From Palsa-1150 sp964531095 (GTDB lineage Bacteria; Myxococcota_A; Polyangia; Polyangiales; Polyangiaceae), in NCBI GenBank assembly GCA_964531095.1, contig CAZHED010000013.1, forward strand, positions 1 to 64,000: a stretch of 64,000 nt of DNA. Reading direction: 5' to 3'. Below are positions 43,242-50,643 of this stretch, one piece after another. A program made the translations under genes and the position numbers. The first letter of the stretch is position 1. Every line of letters starts with the position of its first letter. Under the pieces are notes generated by a model. That model did no database searches and was not told the DNA's origin. It was given only the letters and a program-made list of their open reading frames with translations.

Positions 43242-44543
43242 TCAATGGAAGCAAGTGGGGCATTTGGCGGCCGATGGGGGCGTGGCGGGAGCGGTCAGCG
43301 CGCAGTTGAGGATCGCAAGACCGACAGCCCCCGGGCTGTAGGTCGTGTCGGTGAAGTGCTCGAGGACCGTCGTCGGGTCCGTGCTTCCGATGTCCGCGGC
43401 GATGCTCGTTGCACACACGCCGACCGCGGAGGCCGGCGAAGCCAGGCACAATGACCCGATGTTCGCCCCGCAGTAGCAATTGCTGACGCTCGGCGGCAGC
43501 TGGCTGTGGGTGCAGTTGGAGGCGGAGCCATTGCTCGTGAGCGCGCACGTGAGCGCGTCGAAGCACTGGGCCACGTTGGTTCGCGAGACGTTGGGGTTGT
43601 CGAATGGCGCATTGGCGCCCGCTCCATTGGGATCCCCGCACTCGGAGTTCGAGACGTCTGTCCCTGAGCCGTTGCCGGCCGGCGGAGTCCCGTTGCCGGA
43701 GCCGTCCAGGCAGGCGTTCGCGATCATGCACGTGTAGCAACTCGCGGGAAGGTTCACCCCGGGACCCTGGGCGTTGTTCGCGATGTCGTAGTTGACGATG
43801 AGCGCCTCGGTCGGGGTGCAGACGTGCTGGGGACTCGCTTCGCAATGCACGCTGTTCGGACCGCTCGCCGCGCACGGGGCAGTCGTGCAAGGGGTCGGGC
43901 CGCCGCCAGAGTCCTGGCCCTGCACCGAGCCCGTGTCGCTGCCCGCATCTGCGATTCCCGCTTCGCCGCCGCCCGAATCGGGCCCACCGGCGTCGGGCGC
44001 GCCGCCCTCCTGAATGCTCGCATCAAACATGCTTCCATCCAACGTGGAATCGGCTCCGCCGGCGTCGTTCGGGCCCGCCTCCGGGATGCTGGCGTCGACC
44101 GCGCCGCCGTCCGACGTGCCCGCATCCACGGTCGCGGGGACCGTTCCGCCGCCTTCCGCAGGCGGAGATATGCCGCCGCCCCCAGTATCCGGGACGGGGG
44201 AGACCACGCCGCCCGCGTCTTGCGCACCCGGGCCCGGGGTGCCCGAATCCAACGTACCGGTGTCCACGACCGTTGAATCGGCGCGCGAGGAATCCCCGCT
44301 GCCGGTTTCCGCCGCGGTCGAATCTCCTTGGGAGCCGCCCTCGTCGGCGGACCCGGCTTCGCCTGGGGCAGAGTCCCCGCCGCTCTGGTTTGCGTCGCTT
44401 CCGGCGCCGGGGGACCCATCGGCGGTCGCGTCGTCGCCGGCGCCCGGCACCGCCGAGCTGTCGCCGACGTCGCTGCAAGCGAGCAGCGCTCCGCCAAGGA
44501 CCATCAGCATACCCGCCCAGCCCCATGCGCTGTTTCGCTTCAT
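43242..44543 (-). CDS. Lipoprotein with C-terminal 14-cysteine module (copy A)
   Basis: 433 residues from the ATG at 44543 (MKRNSAWGWAGM); an upstream ATG adds 12 residues before the signal peptide. The lipobox is ALLAC (Cys23). About 185 residues of Asp/Ala/Gly/Ser-rich linker follow. The segment CTTAPCAASGPNSVHC and CTPTEALIV leads into the 14-Cys module (residues 269-433): CYTCMIANAC at its start, NCYCG in the middle and KCPTCF at the very end. All 14 cysteines match those in copies B, C and D. The module is probably an extracellular disulfide-bonded domain; no known family was recognised. It is followed 13 bases later by the TPR membrane protein. Confidence 0.85.
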   Translation of the reverse strand: MKRNSAWGWAGMLMVLGGALLACSDVGDSSAVPGAGDDATADGSPGAGSDANQSGGDSAPGEAGSADEGGSQGDSTAAETGSGDSSRADSTVVDTGTLDSGTPGPGAQDAGGVVSPVPDTGGGGISPPAEGGGTVPATVDAGTSDGGAVDASIPEAGPNDAGGADSTLDGSMFDASIQEGGAPDAGGPDSGGGEAGIADAGSDTGSVQGQDSGGGPTPCTTAPCAASGPNSVHCEASPQHVCTPTEALIVNYDIANNAQGPGVNLPASCYTCMIANACLDGSGNGTPPAGNGSGTDVSNSECGDPNGAGANAPFDNPNVSRTNVAQCFDALTCALTSNGSASNCTHSQLPPSVSNCYCGANIGSLCLASPASAVGVCATSIAADIGSTDPTTVLEHFTDTTYSPGAVGLAILNCALTAPATPPSAAKCPTCFH

Positions 44544-44582
44544 GTTCCCATCTCGACCGGGCACTACGCGCGTCTGCATCCG

Positions 44583-45632
44583 TCAACCGCCGTCGACGCC
44601 GCCACTCGGGAAACACATGTCACAACGCGGGCTCGCGACTTGTGCGCAATCGAAGAGGGTCATCACCTCGCTGCCCGCGTAGCCGGTTTGAAGCGACAGG
44701 TCGGTGAGGTGGCCCAGAATATCGGGAATAGGCGTCGTGGGCTCGGCTTGAAAGGCCTCTTCGATCTCTTTCTTGCAAAGCCCGTCGGCCACGCCCGGCT
44801 GCAGACACGCCGCACCCAGCGCCGTTCCGCAATAGCAATTCTGAACGATGGGGGGATACGACGACGTGTAGCAACCGGTGCTCTCTACACATTCGAAGAG
44901 TTTCCCACAAAGCGAAAAGAGCGACGCGCCGGCACCCTGGCCGTGCGCCGCGGTTCCTGCTTCTCGGAGGTCGCTGCAGGGGGGCAATACCCCGCTCGTA
45001 AGGCCCAGAGCGCTCGTCGAGATGCCCAGACCGCAGGCGTTGACCCTCAGGCACTGATCGCAGGTCAGCCCGCCGCCGTCCTTGGCACCCGACCCGGCGG
45101 CCTTCGGATACGTGCGCGTCCAGGAGTAAGTCGAGCAGGAGCCCGAATCGAACCCCGCGTCATCCGCGGACTCGCCCGTGAGGTCCCCGCTGTCGTCCGT
45201 AATCGGCTTGTCGGGAGCGCACGGAGGCCAAAGGTCCCATGGGCTGGGGGCCGGGGCGACACCCCCTTCGCCAACGACGGGTGCGGTTCCCAAGTCCGGC
45301 AGCCGCGCGGCGTCGGCGTACTGGATGTCCGCGTCGAACGTTCCGTCGACCGCCCCTGCATCGAGGCCGGTCGGGCTCACACCGAGATCCGGCGATCCTG
45401 CGTCGCCGATGGGGAGCGCCGAATCCCCGCCGGCCAATCCTCCGTCGGCGGCGGAGACGGTCGCGTCGGCGCTGCTGTCGCTGGAGCTCGCGTCCAGCCC
45501 GGGCTGCGGAAGACCCTCAAGGCCGCTCGTGCCGCCGCATGCGAGGAACGAGTCGGCCACCGACATGACGAACACGAGCCCTGCCCAGAGCCCACGTCGA
45601 CGGGAGGCTCCCTCGCAAGACGAGATAGTCAT
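44583..45632 (-). CDS. Lipoprotein with divergent 14-cysteine module (copy B)
   Basis: 349 residues, ATG at 45632. The signal peptide ends in a lipobox (SFLAC, Cys32). An Asp/Ala/Gly/Ser linker runs to about residue 130. The module occupies about residues 191-341, opening CDQCLRVNAC, with NCYCGTALGAAC in the middle and RCDMCF at the end, then eight residues. Overall similarity to copies A, C and D is low, yet all 14 cysteines are kept, with the same spacing for C1-C2-C3, C5-C6, C7-C8-C9-C10 and C13-C14. It lacks the CTPTEA pre-module region. It lies 39 bases upstream of copy A and should be co-transcribed with it. Confidence 0.82.
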   Translation of the reverse strand: MTISSCEGASRRRGLWAGLVFVMSVADSFLACGGTSGLEGLPQPGLDASSSDSSADATVSAADGGLAGGDSALPIGDAGSPDLGVSPTGLDAGAVDGTFDADIQYADAARLPDLGTAPVVGEGGVAPAPSPWDLWPPCAPDKPITDDSGDLTGESADDAGFDSGSCSTYSWTRTYPKAAGSGAKDGGGLTCDQCLRVNACGLGISTSALGLTSGVLPPCSDLREAGTAAHGQGAGASLFSLCGKLFECVESTGCYTSSYPPIVQNCYCGTALGAACLQPGVADGLCKKEIEEAFQAEPTTPIPDILGHLTDLSLQTGYAGSEVMTLFDCAQVASPRCDMCFPSGGVDGG

Positions 45633-45713
45633 CCACTCACTCCGGCGGCACTCTTATCAAAAGCCCGGCTAGTGGATTGTGACGGTTGTAGGACAACTCG
45701 AAGGCGAAACCGG

Positions 45714-47774
45714 TCAAGTCGCGACGGGGCTGACTTGACGCGTGCACCACTCGCGCCAGACCCGCCGATACTGGCGCTCGAGGTTCTTCGCGAACCGCGC
45801 GCCGTCCATCAACGGCGACGCCTCCATCCGCGTTCGCAGGCCCGCCCGAAGCGCGCTCAGACGCGGGAGACCGTGGCTCAAGCCGACGGCGATGCGAACG
45901 TACTCTTGCGGGGTCGTCGCGATGAGCTCCGGCAGCCCCAGGTTGGTCGAGATGCAAACTCCCGCGCGCCCGATGACCGTTCGACCGGCGAGCGTGACCA
46001 CCGGCACGCCCATCCAAGACGAGTCCATGCTGGTCGTGTGACCCGGACACGGGAACGGATCGAGCGACACGTCGATGCCCTGGTACATCGCCAGGTATCG
46101 ATCGCGCGGCAACCGATCCGTGAACGCGACGCGCGCCGCCTCGACGCCATGCTTCTCGAGAACGCTCAGCACGTGACGACGGGGGTCTCCCGAGGGGGCG
46201 AGAAGGACGAGCCTCGACCCGGCCACCTCGCGCATCACCTGCGCCCAGAGCTCGAGCACCGGCGCGTTCACTTTGCAAAAGTTGTTCAGGCAGCCGAATG
46301 TGATTCGGCCTTCGGCCAGCGCGGGGAGCGGCGTCACGGGGGGCGTGCTCGTTCGGGGCGAGTAACACCAGAACGAGTCGGGCAAAACCAGGGAGCGCTC
46401 GGCGTAGACCGACGGGTCGACCCCCGGCGGGTCCAGATAGGGGTCGGTGATGCGGTAGTCCATCGCGGAGAGACCCGTCGTTCCCGGGTACGCGAGCCAG
46501 CACACTTGGATCGGCGCCGGTCTGCGCGCGAACACGAGAAGGCGGCCGTTTTGCGTGTGCATGGTCAAGTCGACCAGGATGTCGATGCGGTCGCGGCGAA
46601 CGAGATCGGCCATGGTGTCGTCGTCCATCGCGACCGTATCGCGCCACACGTCGGCGAAGCCCCGGAAGCGGCTCGTCTGCCCGTCCGGTTGCGCGACGTC
46701 GGAGTAGAGGAAAAAATCGAAGGATTGCCGGTCGTGGTGCAAAAAGAGCGGCTCGAGGAAGAACCCGTGCGCGTGCTCGCGGAAGGAAGGCGACACGTAC
46801 CCGACTCGCAACCTTCGGTCGGGTGCGCGGTCGTTGTCGACCGGCTTGACCTTGGCGGCAAGGGGCGCCGCATACTCCCGTTCCCAAACGCGCGCCTCCT
46901 CCAGAATCGCAGCGTCGTCGTACCCCGGAAGATAGGGCAGGGTGAGCACGAGCAAGCTGCGCAGGGACGGTGCACTCTTGATCTCCAAGCAACGACGGAG
47001 AAGACCAACGGCCTCGTCCAGTCGACAAGACGCCTGAAGCAACGCGAGAAGGCGGGCCAATGCCTCCAGGTTGTCGGGCTCGATCGCAAGCCCCAGACGC
47101 AGACGTTCAGCCGCCTCGTCCGTCGACCCCGCATCGGCCAAGGCTTCGGCCAGACGAAGAAGAGTGGGGACGTGGCGCGGATCACGCTCGAGCGCGCGCC
47201 GGCACAGAGCCACGGCTTCGTCGTGGCGCCCGATGGATCGCTGCGCGCCCGCGAGCGCGAGCCATGCCTGGATCACCAGAGTGCCGGAGTCCGGTCTTAG
47301 GGCGGGGCCGGCGCGCTTCAAGAGTGCCTCGCGGGCGTCCTCGAGCTGGCGAGCGATCGCCGCGCTTTGCGGCTTCGTCTCCGCAGCGCGCTCAAAACAC
47401 GCGATCGCGACTTCGATCTCCCCGGCCTGCTGCATGAGGAGGCCCAGATTGAAGACGGGCTCCGGAAGATCGGGCTGAAGGGACATCGCCTTCTCGAACG
47501 ACGCGACGGATTGCGCGGAGCGCCCGAGCCGGCGATAGGCCTCTGCCAGGTTGGCGTGGTAGGCGGCGTTCGTGGGCTCGAGCCGGGCCGCGCGTAGCAA
47601 TGGCTCGACGGCCGCGTCCGCCCGCCCGGAGCCCAGGACGATGGCCCCCAGCAAGAACGCCGCGTTCGCATGCGCCGGGTCTCGCGAGAGAACCCTGCGA
47701 TAGAGCTTCTCGGCTTCGTCGATGCGTCCCGCGCGGTGTCGCTCCACTGCCCGCTGAAACTCGTCGATCGCCAT
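45714..47774 (-). CDS. TPR/O-GlcNAc-transferase-like (SPINDLY, GT41) glycosyltransferase
   Basis: 686 residues, ATG at 47774. The N-terminal 270 residues are TPRs (AFLLGAIVLGSGRADAAVEP, HANLAEAYRRLGRSAQSV, VFNLGLLMQQAGEIEVAI). The C-terminal part is a GT-B-fold OGT catalytic domain: SFREHAHGFFLEPLFLHHD, DLTMHTQNGRLLVFARRPAP, CWLAYPGTTGLSAMDYRITD, GCLNNFCKVNAPVLELW with the lysine that contacts UDP in OGT, and CPGHTTSMDSSWMGVPVVTL. It should transfer a sugar from a nucleotide sugar to protein Ser/Thr in the cytoplasm. Bacterial members modify flagellins and adhesins or serve unknown roles. It lies 81 bases upstream of the copy-B lipoprotein in the same direction; the link is positional only. 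Confidence 0.92.
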   Translation of the reverse strand: MAIDEFQRAVERHRAGRIDEAEKLYRRVLSRDPAHANAAFLLGAIVLGSGRADAAVEPLLRAARLEPTNAAYHANLAEAYRRLGRSAQSVASFEKAMSLQPDLPEPVFNLGLLMQQAGEIEVAIACFERAAETKPQSAAIARQLEDAREALLKRAGPALRPDSGTLVIQAWLALAGAQRSIGRHDEAVALCRRALERDPRHVPTLLRLAEALADAGSTDEAAERLRLGLAIEPDNLEALARLLALLQASCRLDEAVGLLRRCLEIKSAPSLRSLLVLTLPYLPGYDDAAILEEARVWEREYAAPLAAKVKPVDNDRAPDRRLRVGYVSPSFREHAHGFFLEPLFLHHDRQSFDFFLYSDVAQPDGQTSRFRGFADVWRDTVAMDDDTMADLVRRDRIDILVDLTMHTQNGRLLVFARRPAPIQVCWLAYPGTTGLSAMDYRITDPYLDPPGVDPSVYAERSLVLPDSFWCYSPRTSTPPVTPLPALAEGRITFGCLNNFCKVNAPVLELWAQVMREVAGSRLVLLAPSGDPRRHVLSVLEKHGVEAARVAFTDRLPRDRYLAMYQGIDVSLDPFPCPGHTTSMDSSWMGVPVVTLAGRTVIGRAGVCISTNLGLPELIATTPQEYVRIAVGLSHGLPRLSALRAGLRTRMEASPLMDGARFAKNLERQYRRVWREWCTRQVSPVAT

Positions 47775-47979
47775 CGCCGGGTTCGCCTAGCACATGGGAC
47801 CGACGCCGGGTGCGACGTCCTTGTGACCGTGAATTCCCCGGAGAACTACGGAGATAGCCACAAAAGAAGAAAGGCTCGCCCCTCGCGGAGCGCGCCTCCT
47901 TCCCGTTTTTGCACGGCCTTTCAGACACCTCGTCGCCTATGCCCTGGCCAACGGGACCAGGGCATCGGCGCGAGTGGCG

Positions 47980-50391
47980 TCACGGCAAGCAGGTGGGGGC
48001 TTGCGTCTGGCCGTAGAGGTAGCAGTGGCCGTTGGTGACGCCGTCGGAGCGCACGCAGGCCGTGCCCGCGGGCGTCGCGTTGGTGCAGGGCAACGTGCCC
48101 GGGTCAATCGGGGCGGCGGCGCCCGTCCAGCGGCAGGTCGTGGAGCAGGGCCACGATGTCGTTCCGTGGCCGTTGCCTCCGTTGAATGCCGTGTACGTGT
48201 TGGGCGATCCCGTGGCTCCGAACGTGCCGTCGTCGCAGTCCTCGTAGGGGTCCAGAACGCCGTTGCCGCAGATCGTTCCGGCGGACGGAATCGGAGACGC
48301 ATTGCCCGTGGTGGCGACCGTATTCGCGGTCGAAGCGGCCGGTGCTTGGGTCGTGCAGATCATCGGCTCGTTGAAGTCTTCCGCGAACGGGTTGCCCGCG
48401 TTGGGGGCGGAGCCCGGCGCGAAGTTGACGAAGTTCCGGTTGGTGAGGATCGGGCCGATGAACGCTTCGCTGGCTTCGCACTGCGCGAGGCCAAGCTCCG
48501 CTGGGCCCCACGTCGCGTCGTTCGGCACGATGTTCCCCCAGCCGACGAGGGTATCGAGGTAGAGCTTGCGCGAGAGTGCGTAGTCGAAGCTCTGCACGCA
48601 CGCGGCGAGCGGGAGCACCTGGTTGACCTTGAGCGCCACGGTCGACCCGGGTGTAGCCGACGCGGAGTCCCACTGGTCAGCCGTTCTTCCCGCGTAGCCG
48701 ATGCTGCAAGGGCTGGCTTGCACGAGGCAGCCGATCTGGAGGGTCGCGTCCGACTGCAAGCACTTGGTGCCGGTGGCTCCCGCGAGCGTATGGGCCGAGT
48801 GGAGTCGGTACCAGGAGCCGACGATGGATCGGCCGAATGTGTCGGCCTGGTACGTCGCCGTCGCCGCCGGACCGGTCAGAAGGTGCGAGTTGTACACGCG
48901 CGCGTCGGCCGCGCCCGGTGCGATGCCATTGACGGCCGCGGGGTTGAACGCGAAAGGCACGTTGCCCGTTCCGTTCAAGCAATTCGTATTGCCGGACGCG
49001 TCGACCGGCACGACGCACAAGTTGCCGCCGTGCTGCGGTTCTCCGTTGGGGCAAGCGACTTTGACGGCAAACCCGGTGTTCGGGTCGGTGACCGTCGTGC
49101 CGGCGACCGAAAAGTTCGTGGCCACGCAGGTCGTGGTCGGATACTGGGCGGCGACGGATCCCAGGAAGTCGGTGGGCACGATCGCCAACACGAGCCCGAG
49201 GTTGCCGTCTCGATTGCAGACGTCTTCCTTGGCCGTGATGCCGCTCGCGCACGGCCGCCGGATGGGATCGAGCTCGCGGTAGTCGGTCGGAATCGGCGAG
49301 GTCAGGAGGCCCGGCGGAGGAGGCAGGAGCACCTCTGCGTAGCTACCGACCGCGGCGCCGTTGCCCGCGACGGTGCCGTCTTTGGCGACCGTGAAATTCA
49401 GGCCGTCGATGACGGTCACGGTCAGGTTGTTCCCGTTGGCGGCAGTGTTGCCCGCGGCCGTGCCGGTGCCGGCGATCTGGGTGTTGTCGATGTTCTTGCC
49501 GACGCCAACGATCGTGACCACCTGGCCCGAGGTGAGCCCGTGCGGGATGAGCGTCGTGATCTGGACTGGGTTGGCGGCCGTCGCGGTCTTCACGCCCACT
49601 TCGTTGACGTTGCAGTACGGGCTCGTGCCGAAGTTGCGGTTCGACCCGCTGGTCGGCGCGGGGCTCATACCGATGAGCTGCTGGAAGATGTCGGAGGTGC
49701 CCGATCCATCGTCGCGTCGGAACGCGTGCTGGAGAATCGTACAACCGGCGCCGGTGCCCGAGCTGGCGCAGCTCGGATTCTGGAACAGGCTACCCCAGTT
49801 GTTGGCGAGCGCGTGGCGAACGTTGCTGTTGCAGCCCGAGTCGCCCGTGGCCGTATTCTGGCTCGCGTTGCTCTGGCCCGCGTAGAGGACCGACAGGACG
49901 TCCTTCCAGCTCGTGAACGTGTACGTGTACGCTGGAATTATGGACGGTGCGACGGGCGGCACCGAGATCGACCCGGAGAACACGACGCCGGTCGACTCAG
50001 GAGCGCAAGTCGTCGAGTTGGAACCGTTGCACGCAGCGGCTCCTGTGTCCGCCTTCGACCCAAGGACCGAAACGCCATCCAGGCCGATGACCAGGCCCTG
50101 CGCAGTCTGGAGCTCGGCAAGTCCGCCCGCGACCCCGCAGACGTTGCTGCCCAAGAAACGAGACATGGGCGCGATGGCTTGCGTGCCCTTGACCATCGCG
50201 GTCTCGCCGTTTCCCGAGCCCGTGCCGTTGTAGATCAGCGTGTTGGCCGGTGCGCCGCAGCCCACAATGGCGTCGGTCGTGACTTGAAACAACGTGTCCG
50301 AGCCGAGGAAGTTCGGCAGGGTCGCCGCAGCAGCGCTCGCAGCGGCTCCGCCAACCGCGACGAGCGCGGCGATGGCTAACGATTTCTTCAT
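47980..50391 (-). CDS. Large secreted PstS-like protein with FCCH-like insert and DUF4215-like end (copy 1)
   Basis: 803 residues from the ATG at 50391 (MKKSLAIAALVAVGG); the frame is open 37 codons further without a signal. The signal peptide ends near AASAAAA. The beginning resembles periplasmic phosphate-binding proteins: LPNFLGSDTLFQVT, NGTGSGNGETAM and FRRDDGSGTSDIFQQLIG match PstS anion-binding loops. Between these halves sits PHGLTSGQVVTIVGV with ANGNNLTVTVIDGLNFTV, an FCCH-like beta insert known from tail-fibre and E1 enzymes. Near the C-terminus CGNGVLDPYEDCDDG is a DUF4215-like myxobacterial disulfide repeat. Copy 2 lies upstream. An AT-rich leader of 252 bases separates the copies and includes a GTAAC/GTTAC dyad at 50545-50560. 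Confidence 0.83.
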   Translation of the reverse strand: MKKSLAIAALVAVGGAAASAAAATLPNFLGSDTLFQVTTDAIVGCGAPANTLIYNGTGSGNGETAMVKGTQAIAPMSRFLGSNVCGVAGGLAELQTAQGLVIGLDGVSVLGSKADTGAAACNGSNSTTCAPESTGVVFSGSISVPPVAPSIIPAYTYTFTSWKDVLSVLYAGQSNASQNTATGDSGCNSNVRHALANNWGSLFQNPSCASSGTGAGCTILQHAFRRDDGSGTSDIFQQLIGMSPAPTSGSNRNFGTSPYCNVNEVGVKTATAANPVQITTLIPHGLTSGQVVTIVGVGKNIDNTQIAGTGTAAGNTAANGNNLTVTVIDGLNFTVAKDGTVAGNGAAVGSYAEVLLPPPPGLLTSPIPTDYRELDPIRRPCASGITAKEDVCNRDGNLGLVLAIVPTDFLGSVAAQYPTTTCVATNFSVAGTTVTDPNTGFAVKVACPNGEPQHGGNLCVVPVDASGNTNCLNGTGNVPFAFNPAAVNGIAPGAADARVYNSHLLTGPAATATYQADTFGRSIVGSWYRLHSAHTLAGATGTKCLQSDATLQIGCLVQASPCSIGYAGRTADQWDSASATPGSTVALKVNQVLPLAACVQSFDYALSRKLYLDTLVGWGNIVPNDATWGPAELGLAQCEASEAFIGPILTNRNFVNFAPGSAPNAGNPFAEDFNEPMICTTQAPAASTANTVATTGNASPIPSAGTICGNGVLDPYEDCDDGTFGATGSPNTYTAFNGGNGHGTTSWPCSTTCRWTGAAAPIDPGTLPCTNATPAGTACVRSDGVTNGHCYLYGQTQAPTCLP

Positions 50392-50643
50392 GGTTGGGTC
50401 CTCCGATGACGGTGTCAGTCCGCGCGTCGGTGCCTCGTGGCAGGACGCGAACTGTCGGGACCCAAGTACAAGGATTGGGCCTTCCGGCCGGGAACCCAGC
50501 AACCCAGAAGGGTTGTGGCAAAACCATCTACCTTTTATGGCTTTGTAACAACCTCGTTACGGCGATTCGGGCGACGCGCGCGCTCCGGTTATCGGAATCT
50601 CCCTCCGATTCTCGAAGGCACGCGCCGCCCGCGGCCGTCCCCG

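Noticed and set aside
44328..47300. 990-codon open frame on the plus strand
   Set aside because: It crosses several leftward genes (two lipoproteins and the OGT-like enzyme) antisense and shows no family resemblance.
47974..50379. 801-codon and, at 51124-52506, 460-codon plus-strand frames
   Set aside because: Both are antisense to the PstS-like genes and similar to each other only because the real genes are paralogues.
50500..50515. CAACCC-AGAA-GGGTTG hairpin as a terminator of PstS-like copy 2
   Set aside because: It lies about 130 bases past the stop, close to the next gene's promoter region, and has no T tract in the leftward direction.
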